The notes under the pieces were generated by a model. It searched no databases. It saw only the letters and a list, made by a program, of their open reading frames with translations, and had not been told where the DNA came from. The translations under genes and the position numbers were made by a program. DNA of 64,000 nt. Origin: Dasyornis broadbenti. Lineage: Eukaryota > Chordata > Aves > Passeriformes > Dasyornithidae. Position 1 is the first letter of the stretch. Every line of letters starts with the position of its first letter. Shown one piece after another: positions 26,601-37,499 of the stretch. The stretch lies in NCBI GenBank assembly GCA_013397935.1, contig VZRN01004407.1, positions 2,019,371 to 2,083,370 of the forward strand, written 5' to 3'.

Positions 26601-28910
26601 GCATAAATAGTTAATTTTATGTTTAAACATATGCTAAAAGCACGAAGAATTAAAATTTGTGTGATTATATGCCTGATCTCTAGTACAGTTTTACAAAATG
26701 TGGAGTTGCTTTAGAGTCCAGCATAATACACACGTTCTAAAGAAGTTGCATTCCAGAGGTAGGAGACTGTATTGGCAGCTGGAACTAACCAGGAAAACAA
26801 GCATACAGGATAAATCAGCATGTCCTCAGGCTGCTGATTTTTCAGTGAATTAGAAGGAAACTTTCTATTCGTGCATTTTGAGCTTTGGGCAGCTTGCCAT
26901 TAAAAACAAAACCAGTGAATCAGTAAAATTTATGTCCCACAATCTGCATGTTATTCATGCTAAATCTGTCCTCTCTCATCATGCCAGCTCCTTTAACACT
27001 GCTGCAGGTGTCAACTTTGTACATGACTGGGACAACCGAAGACAAACTGGCATATTTTATCTGTTTTCAACACAGGGTCCACTGATAGACAACAAGAAAA
27101 GCATTCAAACAGCAATTAAGTTCTGATTGCTTAATTTGTACCAAAAATACGAGAAACCATAAAAGCTCAACTAAAAATTTTATATTCCTTTTCTAACTAG
27201 AACTTTCACAGTGTCCTCATTATACTGAACTCTTTTCAGCACAAACTAGCATGAGGGAAGAATTCCCATTTGGTCAAAACCCTGCAAACTGAAACTAGCT
27301 CCTGATCCTGTTCCCACTTTCTCCACAACTTATTTCAGTTATGAAGGATCTTCAGCTTGTCATTTACTCACACTGCTCTTGCCACCTTGAGTTTGGTTTT
27401 CTTGGTCTTTTAAACCCATGTAATGCTGACTTCATCATACATACCTAATTCATTAGGCATTACTACAATCACCTCTCCATCGAAAAGAATGTGACACTTT
27501 CACCTCTTGGGATTTTGGGAAGGCCTCTGGTAGATGGAATTCTTCCACGTTCCTTTTGTTCCTTTTTGTTTCTTCTGTGATTCAGTTTGAAGGGGCAGAA
27601 CCAAGAGCAAGTGATGTTCTACTTGAGTACTGTTATTCATCCTCTGCTGGCTGGAACTCTGCCCACCAACCAACATGTTAGCAAGCGTCCCCATCATTAC
27701 ATGTACAGTTACACCACTGCTTACATTAGCAGAACATTAGGCACCAGATTCTATTTATTTACAGAAAACTTGCCACAGTAAGATGCCTTTTCTTGTTTGG
27801 GACTTCTACAAGCTACTGTAAGAAAATGTTTAACTTTCATTCCATCAACAAAATGTTTTTCATTCTTTCCTAAACAACTCTCTCTAGAATCAAAAGATTA
27901 AAGATTATTTCTTTCTTTGAAGCTTGCATGTAGCAATGAATAAAGATACAAACAACTGTAGAAAGGAAAAATGCAGGAAGGGTAAAAGAGTAGAGGTCTG
28001 TGCCAAGAATGTCAGTATGAAATAAGACTTCAAACATCAGTAAAATTCCAAGTCATATCCTCCTTCCAAAATTTATCACTAGGTATAGTAAGTGGTAAGC
28101 AATGAAAATACTGAGAAATGTCAAAGCTGGATAACACCTTTTTGTTTCCCTGTGGGCTTTTAATTTTTTTTTTTAATTGAAGTTTTTACAACACTGGATT
28201 CCTAGAAAATAAGGTCAAAAGCCTAAGGAAGAACTGCTTTCTTAGCCCATTACATTTACTTCAAAACCTGCTTTAGGCCTGATATAGCTTAGCAAAACAG
28301 AACCAAAAGTTTAGAAGTTGGGGTGTTTTTGTCAGATTTTTCGGCATCTGCCTCCTTCATATGCAATGATTACAAACAATTATCCCAGGACTGCTATTTA
28401 AACTGGCTCTCAACTCTACTGGCTTTACAGTAAACTTAATGTAACAAAATCAATTGCAAGCATCCTCCCACAGTTAGCATTAGAAAATGGAAAATGCCCA
28501 TCCTCATCAATATTTGTACCATATGAGGAGGGAGTTTTTGAATCACTGCCCCTTGAGCTATGCCTATATTCCAAATGTCATTGTCAGATAGAAGAGAGGA
28601 AGCCCATGAAATCTCACTAAAACCAAGGATTCTTTTAAAGTAATATTATACAAGTTGAATCTAGAAATGCAGCCCATTCCATAAACCAGTTAAATACTTG
28701 ACACCAGAAGACATAAAAAGTAAATCCAACCCATGTCTAAAACTAATACTGCAGAGCATGACAAATAAAAAAAAGAGGTGATTTTAATTGCTTCCATTAA
28801 AAAAGAATTTTGCAAATGAGCACAGAAAAGTGACTTGTTTTACAATGATCTAGAGGAAAATCAGCCAAAATAGCTTGACTATATTAATCAAATTAATGTA
28901 AATGTTACAT
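17623..28910. other. Gene-free AT-rich stretch
   Basis: I find no supported gene in this 11.3 kb. A perfect octamer ATGCAAAT lies at 17747-17754. Poly-A runs lie at 20269-20285 (17 A) and 22361-22378 (18 A). An A/C-rich low-complexity tract lies at about 25192-25230. Open frames are under 90 codons with no coding signature. Confidence 0.5.
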
Positions 28911-29337
28911 TGAATCATTTAGCTTGAAAGAAACCTGCAACCTTACCAAGTCCAACCTTTAACCTGATACTGTGAGTCCACCACTAAACCATGCTCCTAA
29001 GCGCCACATATACACATCTTTTAAATACCTCAAAGGTTTGGGACCCAACCACTTCCTTGGGCAGTCTGCTCCACTGAATGACAAACCTTTCTGCAAAGAA
29101 GTTTTTCCTAATATCCAGTCTAAACCTCCCCTGTTGCAACTTGGGGCCATTTCCTCTTGTCCTGTCATTGTTACCTGGGAGAAGAGACCAATCCTCACCT
29201 GCCTACAGCCTCCTTTCAGGAATTTGTAGGGAGTTATAAGGTCCATCCAGAGCCTCCTTTTCTCCTCAACAACTCCAGTTCCCTCAACTGCTCCTCTTCA
29301 GACCCTACACCAGCTTCACTGCATTTCTTTGACCCCT
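28911..29337 (-). mobile_element. CR1: CR1 LINE fragment retaining the reverse-transcriptase C-terminal frame
   Basis: Read on minus, the element enters near 29337 and passes through the CR1 blocks 'ggagttgttgaggagaaaag', 'gagaagaggtctctt'-like spacing, 'gtaacaatgacaggacaaga' and 'tttctgcaaagaagtttttc' read in complement. It ends at 28911 in AAATGATTCA, a usual CR1 3' start point in complement. An open minus frame (29246-28959) corresponds to the C-terminal end of CR1 ORF2: it keeps the stretch GLFSQV and, after a basic segment, the K-LF/RKNFF-like and RLPRE-like positions in degenerate form (ILGKTSLQKG, DCPRKW). It is about 427 bp, 5'-truncated and inactive. Confidence 0.93.
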
Positions 29338-32300
29338 AATCTTAGAGCTGCAAGATGAAAGAACAGAATTACTACTTGAAGAAAAACTAACAGGTATAAA
29401 GTGATTAAATATAATAACGTACATGTTAAATGAGCTTCTTTATTTACCTTCACACGTCTAAATAAATTGGTTAACACAAAAAGCTATAAAAAGATTTAAT
29501 TGCTTTATTAGGTGTGATCACTTAAGAAAACAATCAAGAATTAGTGCAATAAATTAATGTTTAACAATATTTATTATTTCACTGAGCCCACAAAAATGCT
29601 CAGATGTAGGAATTCAAGTCTAACAGAGTTGTGATCCTTGTGTGTCCATTCCCCAACTTAGGATATTCTGTGATTCTATGAAATTTACTATGAAAATCAT
29701 TATCTTTGATCATTGATGAATGAGGGATACCCTGAAACACAGGACAGTATTTTACAGTCATTTTCTCAAGCCACAAGACACCACATACATTCAGCTCTTC
29801 TAAGATTGCTACTTAGTAATCTTTTAGTTGCAGATTGTTCTACAATGCAGTGGAAAGAAACAGTTAATCACTTCCCTCTCAGTATCTTGAGAATTATTAG
29901 AATAAGGTGGCTTTGGATGTAAATAACAAGGCTTAATGAACCAATTTCCCAAATTCTCCATCTTGTGGAGTTAGGATTTTATTGCATTTCCCCAAAAAAA
30001 CCCCACAGATATGAATTTAACAAATTCTCTTTAGAAGCTCCTGCATTGGGAGGTCCATACTAGGTAAGATACTCTGGTGCTTTAATTGCTGGCTGTAATT
30101 ATTTCTTAACTGCAGCACTACTGAAACTGAAGGAACTCTTAATTCATGGTTTCAGATGAAATTGCACTGCTTTCCATTCCTAAATAATCACCCAGCCTAG
30201 AGCAGATAATTTTACCGGTGCAATTCCAATACTGTAACACTGAGACAGTGAGTGCACAGAACTCCTTAGATCTGTCTCAGAAATTTAGTCATGCAGTATC
30301 CACTTTCATAATTTCACCCCCTGCCTGGATACTAAACTCCTAATACTTTGATCAGCAGTCAGAGATTTTCCTATTCTAACACAATGAACTGTTTACATTC
30401 ATACATACAGTTGCCAAGATACTTCTTTTTAATAAATTCCCTTCGTTTAACACATACATTGGGCATTTTGCTTGCAACAAAAACATTACACAACTCAGCA
30501 TCATTTAACTATGGGGTCACAACAGACAACTCAAGATGCTGCCAGAGATCAACAATCTCCTATCTAGAGAGGTGCAGGACCCTATTTCATTTCTGTTTAT
30601 GCTAAATCTGCCTGTCTGGCAGTAGTTACAGTTATCACTCCCTTAACAGCGTAAATGCTAAAATGTGTATTCATTTTATCATTAGTTTACAGTGATGAAA
30701 GAGATTCCTTAAATGTAGCAGCTATTCCCCCAGCTGCTTCTTCACCCCATTATATCAGGTTTATGACTGTAGCATTATTGACATCAAAATGGGCAATCAG
30801 ACTCTACCTTCTTCATCTACCAACAGTGGCTTTAATTAGAACTTAGTATATTAATAATAATTACCTGGTAATGATGTTCATCACCTATATGCCATAATTT
30901 TCAAAGTAGGGCATATATACCACATTAAGCAATTAATTCTCAGAACAACTTTATGTGACAAGCAAATTCTATCTCCATTTAAAAGACAGGAGAGCTGTAG
31001 CTAAATTATACTCCCATGAAACATAATTTAGAAGTAAGATTAGACCATGAATATGACAGTATACTCCTGCTTTCATCTTCTGCCAATACAACACAGCTTT
31101 CAAGGTAAGATTTATAATATAACTATGCTAAAAGAGGTATAATTTGCAAGAAAAATAAACCAGAAAATTAACAGATAATGTAACTCAGCATATTATACTT
31201 TCAAATCATGACGGAAACCTTGGGCTATGTTTCAGCCTTTTACACAGCAGAAATAAACCACCACTATGATTTCCCAAGTATTCATTACGATATTCACTCC
31301 CAAAGTGACAAATTCCATGGAAACCACCACACTGAATTTAGTTTTCATTTTCACTCCTTAGTCATTCTAGTATTAGAGACCTAATGTCTAACTATATAAG
31401 GATTTGTAAGCTATCTGAAAAAGAATGCCAAAATATTTTCACTACTAGAAATGATAAACTTTTTCTGTGAATCTATATTACCTGTGGGACACTTTGATGC
31501 TTTTTGGCTAGTTTAAAGGGAAGAGTGAGGCTAAGATAACTTAGTTACCATAGCAATACCCTTCCAGGAACAAGACTTTGTTTGAAGTTGTTCCAGGTTC
31601 TGCTCTTTTTTACCAGCTGCTCCTCCAGCAGTGCCAGACTCAACAAATTTTGGTTTCGTAAGTGTCAAATATTTGACAGATGCTTCAGTATTTCCATACT
31701 AGATTGATGGCCAGGTTTAATCTCATCTTTTGTCTCTGTGTACAGGAGGCAAGCATCTGGTATTAGCTCTATTTGTCATGTCTGTACCATGCAGAAGTAA
31801 TTTGACTTGCTGCAGTTTCTCGGTTCAGGGTTCCCACCTGCTTCATTTACAGATAGGTTCCACAGTCAGGCAAACTAAGACACGGGTTTACAATTTGGTT
31901 TTGTTTGTTGCCTTTTTCCCCCCACTCTGATCACAGTATTACACAACATGCTTTAAAGTTGAGCTCTACTATTCATGCATCTCAAGTCACCCCAAAGGAG
32001 TCGAGTGACTCTGAGCTTGAATCTCCTGTCACATATTCAGGTTTCCATAACCACTAACTCCGGCAATCTTCACTACCAGCTGTGACCATAACTACCTTGT
32101 TTTCCTCCTTTTCCATAACGTTAAAATATTAAGAAAAATGTTTCTGGCTAGTCCTACTCACTAGGAAAAGTATGAAAAAATGAAGTGGGAAACTGGACAC
32201 AAATTTCTTCCAAACACCTGTAAGCAAAGCCAGGTTTTCTCTACATAATTCCGCTTGAAACAAATAAGCTATGATGTTTGGTTGGCTTTTAGAGAAGAAA

Positions 32301-32941
32301 GCAGCCACAAGTTCTGTACCTTTCAGATCAATTTACCTTTTACTACTTTACCTGGCAGATTAGTAAAAGGCAACAGTGCCAGCTAAATTAACAAAGTATG
32401 ATATAAGCCCTGTTCCTCATGCAGTTCAGAAAACTGCTGGACAGGCCTTTAACTGCTCTGGTCCATATGTTGGAGACACTTCCAACCCAGCTGTGCGGAG
32501 CAAGGCGACCACAGGATGGGAATTGTACTGGAGACAGTTAACTCCTTTCAAAGACTGGTTGAGCTTAGGCATTAGGTTATGGCTACAGCTCTTGTATTCC
32601 TTGCTTGGAGTCTCTGGCTGAAAGATTGCATCACTTGCAGGGGAGGCTGACAACTACAATTTCTCAAGCCTTTGAGAGGCCTTTTGCACTACGACCTTTG
32701 CAGTTGTGTCGTCTCCTGAGTGAAGTAAACTGTGCTCTAACAAGACTCCATTTATAAGATCTATAGCCAAATACTGCATGATGGGGGCAAGTACAGTAGT
32801 AATAGTCATGTTAATGAAATACAATGATGAGATGCTACAGAAAAATCACAATTCATTTGAAATATTTTAAAACTAAATTTAACTTATAAATATAAATGCA
32901 AAGATGTCCACCTTGTAAAATGAGAAACAAGACAATGCCAG
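29338..32941. other. Gene-free AT-rich stretch with a possible isolated CR1 tail
   Basis: No gene is seen. At 29660-29682 the text TATTCTGTGATTCTATGAAA resembles the CR1 3' tail repeat without any adjacent CR1 body. Open frames of 60-85 codons here look random. Confidence 0.5.
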
Positions 32942-33405
32942 TGTGCTGGTTTTACTTGGCCCAGTTTTTGCTAGTGTGGGGGGCCCACAAAGATGGCTCC
33001 TGTGTGAAGCTTCTCAAAGCCTTCACCATGTCCAGCAGAGCCAATCTTTGATGGCTCTGAAGATTATGGACATGCCACTGGCTAAGGCTCGGCCAATCTG
33101 AGATGTTAGTTATGCCTCTGTGATAACATATTTAAGAAGAAATCAAAACAATGGGTGCACTCACTTCTTCTTAGCCAGAGGAGGAGATAAGAATATGTGA
33201 GGGAGAACAACATGGAGACACCAAAGTCAGCGGAGAAGGAGGGGAAGCTCCAGGCGCCAGAGCCAAGATTTCTCTGCAGGCTGTGGTGATAACCATGGTG
33301 AAGCAGGGGCTACCCCTGCAGCCGATGGGGGATGCTGAGATCCACTCGCAGTCCGTGGCGGGGTGCCCCATGCTGGGGCGAGTGGATGCCTGGAGGAGGC
33401 TGTGC

Positions 33406-33545
33406 TCCAGCAGGAGTCTCAGTGGAGAAACAGGCCTTGTCTTGCACCCGACACTGAACTGACTGCCCCACATGGAGTGGGTGGGTGCTAGAGAGAAAGA
33501 GAGAGAGTGGTCCAGCAGGAGTCCAGTAAAGAGAAAAAGCCTTGC
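33406..33545 (+). repeat. Imperfect internal repeat of the long LTR
   Basis: Units starting TCCAGCAGGAGTC at 33406 and 33511 are followed in both cases by a GAGAAA block and then GCCTTG. The 105-base spacing suggests a tandem duplication within the LTR U3 region, which would partly explain its unusual length. Confidence 0.6.
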
Positions 33546-33885
33546 TCCCCAGATGGAACAGCCTGGCTTCAGAGGTCTGTACCCCATGGGTGAGGGACCC
33601 CACAACGCAGCAGTTTGGGGAAGACTGTTTGCCCGTGGGGACACCATCACATTGCAGCACATTTGGGCAGGCTGCTGCTTGTGAGACCCGTGGCTATGTA
33701 GAGGATAAGACTCCTCTCCCCCGCGTGGTGGAAGAAGATCTGGGTGATGAACCGACCTACCCCGCCCCCTTCTCCATGCCTTGTTCCCCTGTGCAGCTGC
33801 TGGGAAGGAGGGGGGGAGTGAACAGAGAAACAGTGTCTTTGAAGGTTTTATTTTACTTGTCATTTACTCCTCTAACTCTGTTAGC

Positions 33886-33891
33886 AATAAA
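33886..33891 (+). terminator. LTR polyadenylation signal AATAAA
   Basis: AATAAA lies about 110 bases before the LTR end, where the R region of a retroviral LTR would be expected to end. Confidence 0.6.
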
Positions 33892-34002
33892 TCACTTTTT
33901 GTAACTCTAAGTTCAGCCTGTTTGCCCTGAGTGCATCTTCTCTCAGTTCCCTATCTCAATTCATGAGCCCTGTGTGTGTGTCAGTTGGGTCAAACCACCA
34001 CA

Positions 34003-35389
34003 TGGTAGTAACCATTAAAGAGAAACAGTAAGTTGGTGGACCCACATCTATAAAAGTATCTCTGGGTACTCCAACAATTACTGTTATCACAGGTCCTTCT
34101 CTGATTCTTGCTAAAGCAATGCTGCAGTGCCACAACACACCAGAAAACCAATCGTTGAGTTAAGTCTTATTTGCGGCAATACCATCACCTTTCTCACCTC
34201 TTATTTTACTATCCTTCTTCAGAATGTTCAAAAAATAAATGATTGAAGAGGGAGGAAGAGGGGAAACTTTACAAGGAAAGCAGGTTTCATTGTTGGTTTG
34301 GGTTTTTTTCCCTGTCAGGTAATCTAAACATAAAATAGCTATCCAATGTAAAAATAAACTTCCGTTAACATTTTATTCATCATTTACTTTCTTACATTGA
34401 ACCAGGTTTATCCCAGTGACACACAACAGTTGGAAAAAGACTTCATTATTTGAGTCATCAGGCAAACAATACAACAAAAAGCAGAAACTTACAAGAAACT
34501 CAACACCAAACCACAAGAGGAATACAAAATTAAATCCAAGAAGCAAAGCCAACAGGAAATGTTTACAATTTGTTACAATTACAGGTACAATTATTCACTA
34601 TGTGGGCCTCAAAAGAGCCCTCTCCCAAGTCAAATGCACAGCCCAGTGAAACACCATAGATACTCCTAAGACTTCTAGGTCAGCTTGTCCTTTCCATGCC
34701 ATTTTAGCTTGGAGTACTCTAAAGTATGTGTGAAAAGCTGGCTGTCAGCTTATCAGTAAGAGTCCCTGCCTGATACAATCTGCACTGAAGACCTAAAAAG
34801 AGACTTTATGCGCTACCTAGAGACTTTAAAATACGATAAGTAGAAGAAACTGCAAGTTGCAGATTAGTTAATGCTATTAAAACGGACAGTCATCCTGAGG
34901 GATAATTTTGCACTGAAATGTTTTGCAAGTTTCTTTTTCAGCTGAAGCAAGAGCTAGCAAATCCCTGCCTGACATTAGGATAATTGGGATGTAGGAAACT
35001 TTCATTAGAATGACAATCCAAGAGTGCTTTGTTAAAATACAAAACTCTATTTGCATTTCCTGCTCATAACCGTATTGAGCACAAACCAGATGTTACTTTC
35101 ATATTCAAAATTTGGAGACTTTGTTTGAAGTAGCCACACATTAGGATAAAAGTTCACAAAAACACCCAAGAAACACAAAGCAAAATCCCATCCACCACCT
35201 GACAAAACAAAAAAGTTCCTATTTGGAATTCATGCCAAGCAACACTTATAATGAAGTTATGTGGTATTGAAGACTTGTTAGCCTGGCTACCCAAAACTCT
35301 GTTGGTACTGCAGAGAGAACCGAAGCAAGTTAACATTACAAGGGGCCAACCAGCTGCTCAAATCGCTGTCCTTCCTTCACTGCCCTCGC
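34003..35389. other. AT-rich non-coding flank of the CpG island
   Basis: No gene or known repeat is seen between the LTR and the CpG island. Base composition is typical of the window until about 35370, where G+C rises sharply. Confidence 0.55.
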
Positions 35390-35603
35390 CCACAGGCGGC
35401 TCAGCGGGGTTAGCCAGACTTTTCCTGCTGCACCGGCACGGGCAGCGCTCCCCAAACCCACCGAGCCCCGCAAAGAGGGAGCGGGGGAGCCCCGGTGCCC
35501 GCACCAGGGGCAGCGCGGCCGGGACCGCGGCTGTGCGGAGCGGCCCCGGCGGAACAAAAAGCACCTGAGGAATTTGAAGAGCCCCAGCCAAGACATCCCA
35601 GAG

Positions 35604-35628
35604 AGAAAACAAACAAACAAACAAACAA
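35604..35628. repeat. (CAAA)n microsatellite
   Basis: About six units of AAAC/CAAA occur in a row within the left part of the CpG island. Confidence 0.9.
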
Positions 35629-35994
35629 AACCCACAGCAGAAAACTGGTTTCAATTCTACCCACATAAACAGCGCTATTCCCGGGAAACAATTCCAACGC
35701 TAGCGAGGCATTAAAAACTCCCAACTATTACGAAGCCTCAATCATCCCTCCTCAAGAGTTCGCATTGCAGCCGTTAATTAATGCCACTGCTCGAGTAATT
35801 GAGGCAGGGCCCGCCGAGCCCAGCCCATCACGCGACCGAACGAGCGCACGACGCCGCGGGACCGGCAGGACGGGCGGGTCATTGCCGCCCCCCGAGCACG
35901 CTGCCAGCGGGCAGAGCATAGACAGGCACGGTCCGGTACTCGTGCTGCCGCCGTGCCCGTGCCCGTGCCCGGCCCGGCCCCACGCAGGATTCAC

Positions 35995-36052
35995 CGAGCC
36001 GATGCAGCGGCCGCAGCCCGCCCCGGCCCTGAGGTAGAGAAAGGGGCGCCAT
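35995..36052 (-). CDS. Candidate first coding exon from the CpG island
   Basis: A minus-strand ATG at 36052-36050 has a favourable context (purine at -3, G at +4). It opens a frame of 19 codons that reaches a possible donor (CTCG followed by GTGAAT, GT at 35994-35993), ending in phase 1. The peptide starts MAPLSLPQG and is rich in Arg, Leu and Gly with no acidic residue, which would suit a mitochondrial presequence. The frame also runs on without splicing to a TGA near 35880. No downstream exon could be tied to it, and GC-rich DNA yields open frames easily, so this is only a possibility. The opposite strand offers an ATG at about 36220 with a weak donor at 36235. Confidence 0.15.
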
Positions 36053-36130
36053 TGCCCCCGCGGCGTTTAAATAGCCCGCGCGCGTCACGTGACTCGCGCC
36101 TCCATTGAGCGCGTGCTGCCCGGAGCACAG

Positions 36131-36912
36131 CTCCTGAGGGTTTCCTTGTCTCCTCAGTGGCAGGAAACACTAAAAGGACACAAAACCACCGAGCAGGGTT
36201 TAAGCTGACCGCGCCAGCATGTTTGGTGCGATCGGTAATAGAGCTCTTTGGCCCTCAGCCGTTCAGCACGTGCTGGCAGCAGAGCTCTGGTTTGTTTCAT
36301 GGCGTTGGGTGGTGAAGCAGCATGCGTGAGGAGGTGGTGGTGTGCGTTCTCTGGAGCAGGATGAACTACCTGGCATTAAATCATTTAAAAGCCAAGCCAG
36401 CCCATACGTCAAAAGCTAAAACACATGCAGAAGGCTGTCTGGCTGAAGGATACCAAAAATGCTCCATGTAAAAGAGAGGAAGCAGAGCTAGTCCAAAACT
36501 GAAGGCAAAGAGAGTCTCACTGCCAAGCCTCACCCAGAGATTAAGTAGAGCCTGGAAACGGTTTAAGTTGTTCTGAATAACTATCTGACCATCAAAGCTC
36601 ATAGCATTCACCCCTTAAACGTAGCTGTTCACTAAATAGGAAATAACAAAGTATAGAGTTTGCTTTCTCCACACCTCTCAGTGTGCTGCTGGCTGGGCTG
36701 CTCGGGTTTCACCAGCTGCACTTGGGACTGAAGGCACCAACTCGGTGGTGTTTCCTTGGCACTTACATTTTTCCATTGAAGCAGAAGTCCCTTACCAGGA
36801 AGCATTTCGTATCTTTTAGGTATTAAAGGAACAAAACTTAGGGCCATGTGCAAGAGGACTTCCATTTTATGGCCTTTTCCCAATATTAAGGCATCACTTA
36901 GTTACAAGCCCT
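36131..36912. other. Flank of the CpG island
   Basis: G+C falls back to background. A pyrimidine-rich acceptor-like sequence ending CTCCTCAG lies at about 36146-36159. No exon is supported. Confidence 0.5.
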
Positions 36913-36918
36913 TTTATT
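36913..36918 (-). terminator. Polyadenylation signal AATAAA
   Basis: Plus TTTATT at 36913-36918 reads AATAAA on minus, about 48 bases beyond the stop codon of the open stretch at 36966-37353. Its position suits a short 3' untranslated region. Confidence 0.4.
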
Positions 36919-36965
36919 TAATCTTGTCAATACTTAAGTTTCCGTACATAAAATTGCACAGGCTC

Positions 36966-37353
36966 TCAAGTTTGGCTGCTGTACGTGCACTCAGCCATCC
37001 ATGGTGTGACAGCACAGGTCTGCCTGGTGTCTGAATTATGCTTAGAAACTCTGCCAGCGCTCATGGAGGCTTTTACTGCCTGTTCAATTTCTTTGGCAGA
37101 TTCCATGGCACGCAAACTGCACAGGCTTAAGAGCACAGAGTTGAAAGGGGCTTCCTGACCTGCAGGATCCTGGCTCCAAAGCTTTTTGTTAAAAATGCCA
37201 GCGATGTCTTTTGTAGATAGGTCCAAGCACCATCGCACAGTGGAGACACACTGCCTTGTGCCCAAATGTGCTGTATTTTCACACAAATGAAGCAGTAATA
37301 ATAGAGTCGTGGGGCTAATAACGTCCCTATAAAAGCAGTGGCTTTCCTAAATA
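36966..37353 (-). CDS. Candidate terminal coding exon or retrocopy, product unrecognised
   Basis: The minus strand is open for about 129 codons, from just after a TAG near 37354 to a TGA at 36968-36966. An AATAAA follows about 48 bases on. The second half is strikingly protein-like, with segments such as LDLSTKDIAGIF, NSVLLSLCSL and AMESAKEIEQAVKASMSAG, the last likely helical. Several CpGs fall in it. Possible acceptors lie before GGACGTTATT (about 37326), CACATTTGGG (about 37272) and GCAGTG (about 37255), so the exon start is unsettled. The first and third are in the phase needed to join the small exon at 37426-37487. No membrane span or signal peptide is clear. I do not recognise the family. 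It may be a real last exon, a single-exon retrocopy or chance. Confidence 0.38.
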
Positions 37354-37425
37354 AAGCTCCCAGGTGAATCTTGTGTAATATCATGACTCAGTCTGTAGAA
37401 AAGGGTAGAAAACAAACCTTAGTAC

Positions 37426-37487
37426 CTGCTTATGATCTGATGCAGAGACAATTCCCATTTGGCTTCGTATCTCTGCTTGGCTTTATG
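37426..37487 (-). CDS. Candidate small coding exon upstream of 36966-37353
   Basis: On minus, a good acceptor (pyrimidine-rich tract, CTAAT branch-like site, then TTAG at 37491-37488) precedes a 62-base open exon. It ends at a donor, AGCAG followed by GTACTAAG. It enters in phase 0 and leaves in phase 2, encoding a charged helical-looking peptide (AKQRYEAKWELSLHQII). Joining it to the acceptor near 37326 would leave an intron of about 100 bases, short but within the range seen in birds. The plus strand of the same DNA is also open (37371-37658), a warning that either reading could be chance. Confidence 0.27.
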
Positions 37488-37499
37488 CTAAGTGGATTA

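Larger units (their letters stand above)
32942..34002 (+). mobile_element. Long solo endogenous retrovirus LTR (avian)
   Basis: The element begins TGTGCTGGTTTTACTTGGCC and ends GGGTCAAACCACCACA, the same termini as the minus-strand LTR at 601-1177. At about 1061 bp it is longer, with an expanded GC-rich middle (33200-33830). A TATTTAAG-type box at about 33128-33135 and an AATAAA signal at 33886-33891 fit an LTR U3-R-U5 layout. Within the middle, a block beginning TCCAGCAGGAGTC is repeated imperfectly 105 bases on (33406 and 33511), and a GA-rich run lies at 33491-33508. No second LTR and no gag, pol or env are present. I see no convincing target-site duplication (GCCAG on the left, TGGTA on the right). 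The 230-codon open frame on the minus strand (33171-33863) is antisense to the LTR and is a GC-content by-product. Confidence 0.88.
35390..36130. promoter_or_regulatory. CpG-island promoter, possibly bidirectional
   Basis: This is the only CpG island in the window: about 740 bases very rich in G+C and CpG inside AT-rich DNA. Near its right edge are a TTTAAATA box (36066-36073, read as TATTTAAA on minus), a GC run, and a perfect ten-base palindrome GTCACGTGAC (36084-36093), an E-box of the USF/MITF/TFE type. A YY1-like GCGCCATTG lies at 36047-36055. For plus transcription the box would place a start near 36100. For minus transcription a start would fall around 36035-36045 if the box is used, or further upstream (higher coordinates) if initiation is dispersed. 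A hexamer run of CCCGTG units sits at about 35956-35970 and a (CAAA)n tract at 35604-35628. The gene it serves is not identified. Confidence 0.75.

Noticed and set aside
33171..33863. 230-codon open frame on the minus strand
   Set aside because: It lies entirely inside and antisense to the long solo LTR, in its GC-rich segment where stops are rare. It has no domain signature and competing frames are open too.
35251..36088. Multiple overlapping open frames of 70-105 codons on both strands in the CpG island
   Set aside because: High G+C removes stop codons in all frames. The peptides are low-complexity Pro/Arg/Gly/Ala and none has splice or domain support beyond the weak case listed at 35995-36052.
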